From contig NZ_JAGKJJ010000007.1 of assembly GCF_020329505.1 (NCBI RefSeq), positions 1-64,000 of the forward strand: a DNA stretch of 64,000 nt. Direction: 5' to 3'. Position numbers and translations under genes: made by a program. Positions 1 to 7,418 of this stretch are shown here, piece by piece. The notes below the pieces were generated by a model. It was given only the letters and a program-made list of their open reading frames with translations. It searched no databases and had not been told where the DNA came from. How positions within the stretch are numbered: position 1 is the stretch's first letter; the number at the start of each line of letters is the position of its first letter. The stretch is from Bradyrhizobium semiaridum. GTDB lineage: Bacteria > Pseudomonadota > Alphaproteobacteria > Rhizobiales > Xanthobacteraceae.

Positions 1-1
1 G

Positions 2-574
2 CCGGAGTTCCTGGAGGCCTATCCCGAGGTCTCGATCGACCTGCATCTCAGCGATGCGACGGTCGATCTGATCGGCGAAGGTTTTGATGCCGGCCTGCGC
101 ATCGCACGATTGCCGGATTCCTCGCTGATCGCGCGGCGGCTGTGCGGGATGCCGCGCTACACGGTAGCGGCGCCGTCCTATCTGAAGCGGCACGGCCGGC
201 CGACGCATCCGATGCATCTCGCCGACCACAAATGCTTCGGCTACGCCTATCTCTCGACGCAGGGCGTCTGGCAGTACACCAACGCCGCCGGCGAGCAGGC
301 CAATGTGCGCCCCGCCGGCCAGTTGCGCGTCAACAATGGCGAGGCCGTGATGCCGGCGCTGCTCGCCGGTCTCGGCATCGCCGATCTGCCCGACTTCATC
401 GTCGGCGACGCCATCGCGCGCGGCGAGGTGGAGGTGATCCTGAAAGGCTGGAAGCAGCCCGAGGCCGCCGTGCACCTCGTCACCCCGCCCGGCGGCCCGC
501 GTCCCGCCCGCGTCGAGGTGCTCGCGGATTTCCTCGCGAAGCATTTCGCCAAGGGCAAGAAGCGATCGGGGTGA
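2..574 (+). CDS. LysR-family transcriptional regulator, C-terminal part (5' end outside window)
   Basis: The frame is open from the first bases of the window and ends at 574. The visible 190 residues are the periplasmic-binding-like effector domain of a LysR-type regulator: a stretch with LHLSDATVDLIGEGFDAGLR, then the usual GMPRYTVAAPSYL and GLGIADLPDF segments. The N-terminal winged-helix DNA-binding domain lies to the left of the window. The gene is followed after 62 bases by a Bug/TctC solute-binding protein on the same strand. The effector is unknown. The family call is secure because segment order and spacing are typical of LTTR effector domains. Confidence 0.9.
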   Translation, partial: PEFLEAYPEVSIDLHLSDATVDLIGEGFDAGLRIARLPDSSLIARRLCGMPRYTVAAPSYLKRHGRPTHPMHLADHKCFGYAYLSTQGVWQYTNAAGEQANVRPAGQLRVNNGEAVMPALLAGLGIADLPDFIVGDAIARGEVEVILKGWKQPEAAVHLVTPPGGPRPARVEVLADFLAKHFAKGKKRSG

Positions 575-636
575 CGGCGGACGCTATCGCGGCTACCTTG
601 CGGCACAACGATAACAAACCGCTGGGGAGAAACCTG

Positions 637-1626
637 ATGAACCGCCGCGAACTTCTGCGCGCTGCTGCCGCGTTGCCGCTCGCGCATACCGCGCTCGCCA
701 ACTCCGCCTTCGCGCAAGGCATCTATCCCACCCGCAACGTGACGATGATCGTGCCGTTTCCGGCCGGCGGCCAGGCCGATCTCGCGGCGCGGCCGGTGGC
801 GGCGGCGCTGGAGCGGATCCTCGGCAAGCCGGTGATCGTCGACAACCGCGCCGGCGGAGCGGGGGGATCGATCGGCAATGCGCAGGCGGCGCGCGCCGAG
901 CCCGACGGCTACACGCTGCTGATGACGCTGTCGTCGCTCGCGGTGCTGCCGGAGGCGGACCGGCTGTTCGATCGGCCGGTCGCCTATGAAGTCTCGCAGT
1001 TCGCGCCGGTCGCGCGCGTGCTCGCCGATCCGACGCTGCTCGCGGTTCCGGCTTCGGCGCCATGGCAGACGCTGCAGGATTTCGTCGACGACGCGAAGAA
1101 GCGCCCGGGCCAGATCCCCTACGGCTCGTCCGGTCCGTACGGCACGCTGCATGTCGCGATGGAAATGTTCGCCGCGAGCGCGGGGATCAAGCTGCTGCAT
1201 GTGCCGTTCCGCGGCGCGGGTCCGGCGCTCACCGCGCTGCTCTCGGGCACGGTGCAGGCGCTGGCGTCGGCGCCCGGCACGCTGAAGCAGCAGGTCGCCG
1301 ACGGCAAGATGCGCGTGCTCGCCAATTGGGGCGCCGAGCGCATCGCCAGCTTTCCCGATCTGCCGACCTTCAAGGAACTCGGCTACAAGGACGTCGAGTT
1401 CTACATCTGGGCCGGATTGTTCGCGCAGGCGGCGCTGCCGGTGCCGATCATGACGCGGCTACGCGAGGCGATGGCGGAAGCCGTGAAGGCGCCGGAGGTG
1501 ATCAGGACGTTTGAGACCGCGGGCAGCCCGGTCGCCTATCTCGATGCGCCAGAGTTTTCAAAATTTGTTGCAGCCGACAGCGCACGCCTGATCGCGGCGG
1601 TGAAGAAGATCGGCAAGGTCGAGTAG
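637..1626 (+). CDS. Bug/TctC-family tripartite tricarboxylate transporter substrate-binding protein
   Basis: A 329-residue periplasmic binding protein. The start at 637 is chosen because a GGGGAGA ribosome site lies 7 bases upstream and the protein then opens with MNRRELLRAAAALPLAH, a twin-arginine-like or Sec signal ending near AFAQG. The mature part shows Bug hallmarks: YPTRNVTMIVPFPAGG near the N-terminus, then VDNRAGGAGGSIGN and DGYTLLM. Bug proteins usually feed TctAB permeases, but none is nearby, as is common for the many orphan Bug genes of this group. The substrate (a carboxylate or similar) cannot be read from the sequence. The LysR gene just upstream may regulate it. Confidence 0.9.
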   Translation: MNRRELLRAAAALPLAHTALANSAFAQGIYPTRNVTMIVPFPAGGQADLAARPVAAALERILGKPVIVDNRAGGAGGSIGNAQAARAEPDGYTLLMTLSSLAVLPEADRLFDRPVAYEVSQFAPVARVLADPTLLAVPASAPWQTLQDFVDDAKKRPGQIPYGSSGPYGTLHVAMEMFAASAGIKLLHVPFRGAGPALTALLSGTVQALASAPGTLKQQVADGKMRVLANWGAERIASFPDLPTFKELGYKDVEFYIWAGLFAQAALPVPIMTRLREAMAEAVKAPEVIRTFETAGSPVAYLDAPEFSKFVAADSARLIAAVKKIGKVE

Positions 1627-1757
1627 GGGAACTTCGGCCTCGTCGTCTTCACATTTAGTTGTCCTTTCGAACGATCCTTGGCCGCATTCATTTGCCAGCT
1701 TTGGCGCATGTGTGGCGCGGCAGAGAATGCGCGCGCTGATCGAATGAGGGGACGCGG

Positions 1758-2075
1758 ATGCAAACGCCTCGAATCGTCCTGAGCCTTGCGATCGTGATCA
1801 GCGGCGCGGCGGCCGCGACGCCCGCGTTGTCGCAAGAATACCGCGGAACCTGGGAACAGCAGATGGCATGCACGCCCGACGTGATGCGCCTGTGCGGCGA
1901 CCAGATTCCCGACACCAACCGTATCGTCGCCTGTTTGCGGCAGAACACGGCACGGCTTGGCAGTTCCTGTCGTGCGGTATTCGAGTCGCAAGCGCAGCAG
2001 CAGGCCGAACAGCAACCGCGCACGCAGGGCCGCGCCCCGCAGCCGCAGACCATGCAGCGGCCGCGCGCCCAGTAG
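1758..2075 (+). CDS. Small secreted protein with a cysteine-rich (GLG1/PF00839-like) repeat
   Basis: 105 residues. It has a Sec signal (residues 1-25, cleavage near ALSQ) followed by one motif of the type C-x5-RLCG-x-IPD-x2-RIVACLRQN-x7-CRAVF. Its four cysteines and spacing match the bacterial form of the Cys-rich repeat first seen in Golgi protein GLG1. The C-terminal 35 residues are a Gln/Pro/Arg-rich tail, probably disordered. A ribosome site GGGGACGCGG precedes the ATG. The stop lies only 5 bases from the convergent stop of the YbaK gene. Function unknown; export is well supported and the repeat assignment is from family memory. Confidence 0.7.
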   Translation: MQTPRIVLSLAIVISGAAAATPALSQEYRGTWEQQMACTPDVMRLCGDQIPDTNRIVACLRQNTARLGSSCRAVFESQAQQQAEQQPRTQGRAPQPQTMQRPRAQ

Positions 2076-2080
2076 CCGGT

Positions 2081-2605
2081 TCAGCCTGCGCCGGTCGCGC
2101 CTTCGCGGCCCTCGTTCGACGATGACGACTGAGTCTCCAAAGCCCCGACTTCGCAGACATCGACCCACTCGGCCGATGTCAGCTCCGCCATCCGCTCGGG
2201 CGTGATACGCACCGCGCTGTGGGTCGAGCCCGCGGCGGGCACGACGATGTCGAACGCCTTCAGCGACACGTCGCAATAGACCGGCAGCGGCGTCTTCAGC
2301 CCGAACGGGCAGACGCCGCCGACCTCGTGGCCGGTGATGTCGGCGACCTCGTCGAGGCCGAGCATCTTCGGCTTGCCGCCGAACAGCGTCTTCACCTTCT
2401 TGTTGTCCATCCGCGCGGTGCCGCTGGCGACGATCAGCACCACGCGGTCGCCGACACGCAGGCTCAGCGTCTTGGCGATCCGCGCCGGTTCGACGCCATA
2501 GGCTTCCGCCGCCAGCACGACGGTCGCGGAGCTCATCTTGGATTCGATCACGGATAAATCGGGCGCCTTCTCGGCAAAGAAGGCGCGAACGGAGGCGAGA
2601 CTCAT
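2081..2605 (-). CDS. YbaK/EbsC family aminoacyl-tRNA (Cys/Pro-tRNA) deacylase-type protein
   Basis: 174 residues from the ATG at 2605; earlier in-frame starts would run into the upstream gene. It shows the YbaK fold signatures: EKAPDL near the N-terminus, KTLSLRVGDRVVLIVASGTARMD around residue 45, the lysine-rich KKVKTLFG, and the loop HEVGGVCPFG. Members hydrolyse mischarged tRNA, for example Cys-tRNA-Pro. The precise substrate cannot be fixed here. The start follows the stop of the haloacid dehalogenase gene by 5 bases, so the two are almost surely co-transcribed. The C-terminal 20 residues are a Ser/Glu/Gly tail beyond the usual family length. Confidence 0.88.
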   Translation of the reverse strand: MSLASVRAFFAEKAPDLSVIESKMSSATVVLAAEAYGVEPARIAKTLSLRVGDRVVLIVASGTARMDNKKVKTLFGGKPKMLGLDEVADITGHEVGGVCPFGLKTPLPVYCDVSLKAFDIVVPAAGSTHSAVRITPERMAELTSAEWVDVCEVGALETQSSSSNEGREGATGAG

Positions 2606-2610
2606 ACCAA

Positions 2611-3354
2611 TCAGGACCTTGCAGAGACCAATGCGGGAAGCTCGGACAGGCCATGGATGCGGTGATCGGGCACGACGCCGAGCTCCTCCATCTGGGTACG
2701 CAGCGCCTTGAACATCGTCAATGGGGTCACCGTTTCGCTCTCGACGCAGGCCAGCGCCATTGCCTCGGGCGCCACCCGCTCGATCCAGGCGACGTTGAGG
2801 CCGAACGCCTTGGCACCGCAGGCGTCCCACGGATTGGAGGAGATGAACAGCACCTCGGCGGGCGCGATCTTCAGCACCTCCTCGATGAGTGCGTAGGCCT
2901 CGGGCGCCGGCTTGAACACCTTGTGGGCGTCGACGCTGATCGTGGCATCGAGCAGGCGGTCGAGCCCTGAATTGCGCACCAGCGCATAGAGCATGTCAGG
3001 GCTGCCGTTGGAGAGAATTGCGAGCTTCCTGTCCTTCATCGCCTCGAGCGCGGCCACCGCATCGGGATAGAGCGCGAGGTGTTGATACTTTTCGGTGATA
3101 CGCGCGAACGTCGCCGCATCATATTGCAGGCCGAGGCTACGCAGCGTGTAGGCCAGCGAATCGCGGGTGGCGACGGAAAAATCCTGATAACGCCGCATCA
3201 GCGTGCGCAGCCAGGAATATTCGAGCTGCTTGATGCGCCAGATTTGCGTGATGATCTCGCCATAGCCCGGAAACGCGTCCTCGGTGACATCGGCCACCGA
3301 CTGGACGTCGTAGAGCGTGCCATAGGCATCGAAGACAACGGCCTTGATAGTCAT
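2611..3354 (-). CDS. Type II (S)-2-haloacid dehalogenase (HAD superfamily)
   Basis: 247 residues. D9 in the VVFDAYGTLYD motif is the expected aspartyl nucleophile. IKQLEYSWLR, SNGSP, KVFKPAPEAY and SSNPWDACGAKAFG are the family-specific segments of L-2-haloacid dehalogenases, with Arg, Asn, Lys and Ser-Asn-x2-Asp in the known catalytic order. The enzyme inverts and hydrolyses short 2-haloalkanoates to 2-hydroxyacids, without a cofactor, in the cytoplasm. The start overlaps the stop of the upstream hydrolase by 4 bases (ATGA), so translation is coupled. Substrate range is inferred from the family; a general HAD phosphatase is unlikely given the SSNxWD motif. Confidence 0.88.
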   Translation of the reverse strand: MTIKAVVFDAYGTLYDVQSVADVTEDAFPGYGEIITQIWRIKQLEYSWLRTLMRRYQDFSVATRDSLAYTLRSLGLQYDAATFARITEKYQHLALYPDAVAALEAMKDRKLAILSNGSPDMLYALVRNSGLDRLLDATISVDAHKVFKPAPEAYALIEEVLKIAPAEVLFISSNPWDACGAKAFGLNVAWIERVAPEAMALACVESETVTPLTMFKALRTQMEELGVVPDHRIHGLSELPALVSARS

Positions 3355-4190
3355 TGCGTTTTCTCTTGTCCGCCGATCGTCGCATACAGGAATTTCCTGA
3401 CAGCGTCGATGGATTGATCGCGGGCCTGCTCGTTGAATTCCAGGTGATGACCGAGCAGTTGCCCGGCGGTGCGGTATTGAGGCACGTCGAAGCCGTGATG
3501 GGCGCCGGGATAGACGATGAGCTGGATCGGATAGCCGAGGCCTGGTTGCCGCGAGATGCCGTCGTCGTCGCGGCCTTCAGCCAGGTTCCGGCACTCCTCG
3601 GCCGGCGTCCAGTCGTCGAGCTCGCCTACCATGATCAGGGTCGGCACCGTCATGTCGCCCTTGATGCCGAGGCAGCGCGGATAGAAGGCGACGGCGGCGC
3701 GGAATTTCTCGGTCGCGTTGCGTTCGATCGCGCCGCGCTCGACCGAGACCAGCGCGAGCCATCCGCCTTGCGAAAGTCCCATGACCGCAACGCGTGCCGG
3801 ATCGACCTGGGATTGTCGGCTCAGGAAGCTCAGCGCGCGATAGGCATCGTGGACCGTTGCCGCCAGGATGCCGCCGGTGCAGGTGTTGCTGATGCCGCGC
3901 GGACCGAACTGGTCCACGGTGAGCGTGACATAGCCCCAGGCCGCGAGGCGTTTGCCCCAGCGTTCATCGAGCTCGCGCCACATCCCGTTGCAGCCGTGCA
4001 GCAACACCACCGCGGGCAGGGGGCCCGCTCCTTCGGGTCGCCGCAACAGGCCCTGCAGGGGCGGTGCGTTGGTGAGCGGGCTTTCGAACTCGACCAGCGC
4101 GGAAGCAACGTCGGCCGCCGCAGACGTGCTGCCCGGGCTACCGACCAGAAGCGCGGCGAGGAAGGCGGCAAGTCCGGCGAAGTTCGTCAT
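3351..4190 (-). CDS. Exported dienelactone-hydrolase-family alpha/beta hydrolase
   Basis: 279 residues. It has a signal peptide (about residues 1-26, ending STSAAAD) and then a DLH-type alpha/beta hydrolase. The oxyanion segment is VVLLHGCNG, the nucleophile is Ser in MGLSQGG, the acid lies in VGELDDWTP and the histidine in YPGAHHGF. A second DLH-like protein in this window (49202-50083) has lost this Ser. The gene heads an operon with the haloacid dehalogenase (4-base overlap) and YbaK. The ester or lactone substrate is unknown. A periplasmic location separates it from its cytoplasmic operon partners. Confidence 0.85.
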   Translation of the reverse strand: MTNFAGLAAFLAALLVGSPGSTSAAADVASALVEFESPLTNAPPLQGLLRRPEGAGPLPAVVLLHGCNGMWRELDERWGKRLAAWGYVTLTVDQFGPRGISNTCTGGILAATVHDAYRALSFLSRQSQVDPARVAVMGLSQGGWLALVSVERGAIERNATEKFRAAVAFYPRCLGIKGDMTVPTLIMVGELDDWTPAEECRNLAEGRDDDGISRQPGLGYPIQLIVYPGAHHGFDVPQYRTAGQLLGHHLEFNEQARDQSIDAVRKFLYATIGGQEKTQ

Positions 4191-4226
4191 GAACCACCTC
4201 GGAAGCTTGCCGCCGATGATACTCCG

Positions 4227-5111
4227 CTAAATTCCCAAAATCTTGCGCGCGTTGGCTTTCAGGACCTTGGGCCGGATCTCCTCGCGGATGTCGAGCTTGG
4301 CAAAATCGGCGAGCCAGCGGTCCGGCGTGATCACCGGCCAGTCGGAGCCGAACAACATCTTGTCTTGCAAGATCGAGTTGATGTAGCGCACCAGGATCGG
4401 CGGGAAATATTTCGGCGACCAGCCGGAGAGGTCGATATAGACGTTCGGCTTGTGGGTCGCGACCGACAGCGCCTCTTCTTGCCAGGGGAAGGAGGGATGC
4501 GCGAGGATGATCTTGAGGTCGGGGAAATCGGCCGCGACGTCGTCCATGTACATCGGGTTTGAGTATTTCAGCCGCATCCCCATGCCGCCGGGCATGCCAG
4601 AGCCGACGCCAGTCTGGCCGGTGTGGAACAGCGCGATCGCGCCGCCGTCATTGATCGCCTCATAAAGCGGATAGGCCATGCGGTCGTTGGCGTAGAAGCC
4701 CTGCATGGTCGGGTGGAATTTGAAGCCGCGGACGCCGTACTCCTCGATCAGCTTGCGTGCCTCGCGGACGCCGAGCTTGCCCTTGTGCGGGTCGATCGAG
4801 ACGAACGGGATCAGGACGTCGAGATGCTCGGAGGCGACCTCCAGCATCTCGTAATTGTTGTAGCGGCGAAAGCCGGTTTCGCGTTCGGCATCGACCGGGA
4901 ATATCACCGCGGCGATGTTCTTGGCGCGGTAATAGGCCGCGGTCTCCGGCACCGTCGGCGGATGTTTATGCGGCGATTTGAAATAGTCGGCCATCTGCGC
5001 CTGGAAATCGTCATAGCCGTCGTCGCCATGCATGCCGCACGGCTCCTCGGCGTGGGTGTGGATGTCGATCGCAACGACCTTTTCGATGTCGGGCAGTTTG
5101 AGTTTGGGCAT
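4227..5111 (-). CDS. ACMSD-like amidohydrolase family protein
   Basis: 294 residues from the ATG at 5111, preceded by GGGGACGCCC. The metal-ligand motif DIHTHAEEP opens the barrel, HPTMQGFY and ALFHTGQTG follow in the middle, LAHPSFPW carries another His ligand, and LFGSDWPV near residue 260 holds the catalytic Asp. This order is that of amidohydrolase_2 enzymes such as ACMS decarboxylase, gamma-resorcylate decarboxylase and 4-oxalomesaconate hydratase. The reaction (decarboxylation or hydrolysis of an aromatic or ring-cleavage acid) cannot be chosen from the sequence. It stands alone, divergent from rpmJ. Confidence 0.85.
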   Translation of the reverse strand: MPKLKLPDIEKVVAIDIHTHAEEPCGMHGDDGYDDFQAQMADYFKSPHKHPPTVPETAAYYRAKNIAAVIFPVDAERETGFRRYNNYEMLEVASEHLDVLIPFVSIDPHKGKLGVREARKLIEEYGVRGFKFHPTMQGFYANDRMAYPLYEAINDGGAIALFHTGQTGVGSGMPGGMGMRLKYSNPMYMDDVAADFPDLKIILAHPSFPWQEEALSVATHKPNVYIDLSGWSPKYFPPILVRYINSILQDKMLFGSDWPVITPDRWLADFAKLDIREEIRPKVLKANARKILGI

Positions 5112-5151
5112 TGGGCGTCCCCGGCGGCCTGATTGTTGGTATGGAATAATG

Positions 5152-5298
5152 ATTATAGGATATAACAAACTGCGCAAGCTGCCCAAGGCGTTCTTGTGCC
5201 GATTGCGGCAAGCCGTCGCTTGGCGGGTTCCAATCCCTGTCCCGGGCGGTGAAAATCGGCCCGTTTCGGTTGACATTGGGCGGGGCGATGGCTTAGAA
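5152..5298. promoter_or_regulatory. Divergent promoter region between the amidohydrolase gene and rpmJ
   Basis: For rpmJ a near-consensus sigma-70 promoter is visible: TTGACA at 5270-5275, a 17-base spacer, and TTAGAA at 5293-5298. This leaves a leader of about 125 bases before the ATG at 5430. For the minus-strand amidohydrolase an AT-rich patch holds TATAAT on the minus strand (complement of 5152-5157), but without a convincing -35 box. The full gap 5112-5429 contains no other gene that I can support. Confidence 0.6.
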
Positions 5299-5429
5299 CC
5301 CGCCCCGTCCCGGGCGGCACGGCCGCTTATCGGGATAAATCCCATTTCGCCGCTCTATGTCTTTGATTCGTCATGGCGTTGATCGGTACGGCCTTCAACA
5401 CGGGCCTTTCGAAGCAACAGGATTGTCCC

Positions 5430-5555
5430 ATGAAGGTCCGTAACTCCTTGAAGTCGCTGCGCGGTCGTCATCGCAACAACCGCCTGGTCCGTCGCAAGGG
5501 CCGCGTCTACGTGATCAACAAGGTCCAGCGCCGCTTCAAGGCGCGCCAGGGTTGA
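5430..5555 (+). CDS. rpmJ: 50S ribosomal protein bL36, zinc-free (C-minus) form
   Basis: 41 residues starting [19 protein letters not shown] and ending RRFKARQG. It is the alphaproteobacterial bL36 of the YkgO type: the Cys/His zinc-ribbon residues of the classic C-plus protein are replaced, and the protein contains no cysteine at all. It packs against 23S rRNA in the large subunit. The ATG at 5430 is chosen because family members begin MKVRNSL; a longer frame from 5373 would add 19 residues with no homology. It is monocistronic with its own promoter. Confidence 0.95.
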   Translation: MKVRNSLKSLRGRHRNNRLVRRKGRVYVINKVQRRFKARQG

Positions 5556-5650
5556 TCGGCTGGCCGTTCCCGGCCTCGCGACAGCACTCCTCACAGGTCT
5601 TTGACGCCGCGCTGCTTTGCAGCGCGCATTCGTGCGTCTAGACTTGCCTT

Positions 5651-6307
5651 ATGAGACCGAGACTCCCTGGGCGCAATCTTCGCCGGCTGGCGATTCTCCT
5701 CGCCGTGGTGATGGCTGTGCCTGTCGCGGCCACCGCGCAGGGCGATCCCCGCGTGATCCCGCCGCCGAAGGCGCAGAAGAAGCTGCCGGAGGCGCCGGCC
5801 AAGCTGCCGAAGGTCCCGGCCGACCGTGTCCGCGGATTGGATTTCCTGTTCGGCGCGCTGAAGGCTGCTCCCGATGAAGACAGCGCCCGCCATGTCGAGG
5901 CGCGGATCTGGGCGCTGTGGCTGCAGACCCCGAGCGACACCGCCGCGCTGTTGATGGTGCGCGCCAAGGCCGCGATCGACGCCCAGAACATGGATGTCGC
6001 ATTGAAGCTGCTGGACGCCGTAATCAAGCTCAGGCCGGACTATGTCGAGGCCTGGAACCGGCGGGCGACGATCTATTACATCAAGAACGATTATGTCCGT
6101 TCGCTCGAGGACCTGCAGCAGGTGCTGGTGCGCGAGCCCCGGCATTTCGGCGCGCTTGCCGGCGTCGGCATGATCATGCAGGCGCTCGGCGACGACAAGC
6201 GGGCGCTGGACGCGTTCCGCAAGGCGCTGGCCGTCGATCCCTTCCTCGAAAAGGTCCCGGAGATCGTCAAGCAACTCACCGAAAAGGTCGAAGGCCGCGA
6301 TATTTGA
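5651..6307 (+). CDS. Exported tetratricopeptide-repeat protein
   Basis: 218 residues. It has an Arg-rich n-region and hydrophobic core (residues 12-29, cleavage near ATAQG), a Pro/Lys-rich linker, and then three TPR-like helical pairs. The pairs include ALLMVRAKAAIDAQNMDVAL, AWNRRATIYYIKNDYVRSLED and GVGMIMQALGDDKRALDAF, each with the usual small/large pattern and a proline after the second helix. It is probably a periplasmic protein-interaction scaffold. No catalytic domain is seen. The ribosome site is weak, so the start could be a few codons off. Confidence 0.85.
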   Translation: MRPRLPGRNLRRLAILLAVVMAVPVAATAQGDPRVIPPPKAQKKLPEAPAKLPKVPADRVRGLDFLFGALKAAPDEDSARHVEARIWALWLQTPSDTAALLMVRAKAAIDAQNMDVALKLLDAVIKLRPDYVEAWNRRATIYYIKNDYVRSLEDLQQVLVREPRHFGALAGVGMIMQALGDDKRALDAFRKALAVDPFLEKVPEIVKQLTEKVEGRDI

Positions 6308-6397
6308 TGGCGCGCGGTTAACCACGATCGCGGTGATCAGGCCGGCAACGGGAACGTGACTCGCGAGCGGAGGCTCGCGCGCAATAGACTCCCCGGC

Positions 6398-6670
6398 ATG
6401 AGCAAGATCATGAAATCGTTGCTGCTGGCCGGCGCGATGATGCTCGCGACCGGAACGGCGTGCCTCGCCGATAGTCTTTACTGGGTGGTGGGAAATCGCG
6501 CCACGAACAGCTGTCCGATCGTCACGAAGAATCCGGTGATCGACGGCGACATCTGGTTCGGCGACGGACCCTACAAGTCGATGGCGGATGCAAAGCTTGC
6601 CCGCTCGACGATCGGCGCCTGCCCGAAGGACGACCCGTCCGACAAGGACGATGACGGCGAGACGCGCTAG
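6398..6670 (+). CDS. Small secreted hypothetical protein
   Basis: 90 residues from the ATG at 6398 (an upstream GTG at 6356 would put 14 Arg-rich residues ahead of the signal). The signal peptide MSKIMKSLLLAGAMMLATG ends near CLADS. The mature 65 residues contain two cysteines (NSCPIV and GACPKD) and an acidic C-terminus DDPSDKDDDGE. No known domain is recognised. It lies 90 bases after the TPR gene on the same strand and just ahead of a tandem repeat pair. Confidence 0.6.
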   Translation: MSKIMKSLLLAGAMMLATGTACLADSLYWVVGNRATNSCPIVTKNPVIDGDIWFGDGPYKSMADAKLARSTIGACPKDDPSDKDDDGETR

Positions 6671-6687
6671 GTCGCGTGATCCCTGGC

Positions 6688-6785
6688 GCATGAGCCGGAA
6701 AAGCGCGCAGCGGTTTCCGGAAAGATCGCGCTCAAACAACGAGCCAAAGCGCGATAACGGCTGGAGGCGATTTCGTCGCCGTTAA
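6688..6785 (+). repeat. Two-hairpin dispersed repeat, degenerate copy A
   Basis: First of two tandem copies of an element of about 100 bases that recurs at 6786, 12461 and 24800. This copy reads GCATGAGCCGGAAAAGCG and so on, and has lost part of the first stem by substitution. Its distal arm has diverged to a different hairpin (GGCGA TTTCG TCGCC). Confidence 0.75.
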
Positions 6786-6883
6786 AGCATGATCCGGAAA
6801 AGTGCGAAGCGGTTTTCCGAAAAGATCATGCTCAAACAAAGAGCTAAAGCGCGATGACGATTCAACCAAATCTCATCGCGCTT
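6786..6883 (+). repeat. Two-hairpin dispersed repeat, intact copy B
   Basis: The first hairpin pairs GCATGATC with GATCATGC and, inside that, CGGAAAA with TTTTCCG. The second pairs AAGCGCGATGA with TCATCGCGCTT. A conserved CTCAAACAAAGAGCTAA linker joins them. The distal arm ends exactly at the stop codon of the 58-residue minus-strand gene, so the element may serve as its transcription terminator. Confidence 0.85.
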
Positions 6884-7059
6884 CAGTGCAGGAACTTGCC
6901 GCGCGGTGCGCTGTCCTGGGCCAGGGCAGCATAGAATTGCTGCAACTCCGCCTCGAGGTGCTCATTAACGAGCAGCAGTGCCTTCAGGGCTCCACGCAGG
7001 TCGCCATTACAGCTTGCTACGATCTGATCGATGGCCGCATCGCTAGGGTCGGAAATCAT
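6883..7059 (-). CDS. Conserved-looking 58-residue protein (short ORF)
   Basis: Reading the minus strand from the ATG at 7059 gives 58 codons, MISDPSDAAIDQIV at the start and SAPRGKFLH at the end, closed by TGA at 6883. A clean ribosome site GGGAGAG lies 5 bases upstream. The composition is that of a real soluble helical protein: GDLRGALKALLLVNEHLEAE and LQQFYAALAQ form an amphipathic helix pair with one Cys (VASCNGD). I recall near-identical short proteins scattered through Bradyrhizobium genomes, but I know no function. The opposite strand has no plausible gene here. Confidence 0.75.
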   Translation of the reverse strand: MISDPSDAAIDQIVASCNGDLRGALKALLLVNEHLEAELQQFYAALAQDSAPRGKFLH

Positions 7060-7418
7060 GGTACTCTCCCGATTATTCCCGTTGAACTCGTCGTCTGGTG
7101 GTCGGTTCCTGTGAATAGCGTGGACAAGGGCAAGAACCGATCCGGCGTCGATGAAGCATCGCGCCTGATGGCGAAATTGGCACCGTCACTCTACGAAGTA
7201 GCTAATGACGTTGGTATGAACCCGCTATCCACAGGCTGGGCGCTTTGTGGACAACTTCGTCCATGGCATGAAATGAGGGGATCGCGCGTTTGCTGCCATC
7301 GTCTGCCTCCACAGATCATATCTGAGGTTGCAACGGCAGCAGTCCGGTCGCAATTGGACTTCGCGCCAGCATGCGGGATAGCATCGAAACCGGCTGATGC
7401 GCCGGCCGTAGCTGTTCG
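7060..7418. other. Gene-free gap with a cluster of DnaA-box-like 9-mers
   Basis: There is no convincing coding frame on either strand over these 359 bases. Four 9-mers resemble the DnaA box TTATCCACA. Minus-strand CTATTCACA (7110-7118), minus-strand TTGTCCACG (7119-7127), plus-strand CTATCCACA (7225-7233) and minus-strand TTGTCCACA (7246-7254) differ from it at one or two positions. Nothing else here looks like a replication origin. The stretch also has to hold promoters for the 58-residue gene and possibly for the hydrolase at 7419. Confidence 0.35.

Noticed and set aside
5591..6739. A 382-residue minus-strand frame across the TPR gene
   Set aside because: Shadow of the TPR and small secreted genes; no family features and biased composition.
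7110..7254. Chromosomal origin of replication
   Set aside because: DnaA-like boxes are imperfect, there is no AT-rich unwinding region and none of the usual neighbours (dnaA, hemE, parAB, repC) is present.
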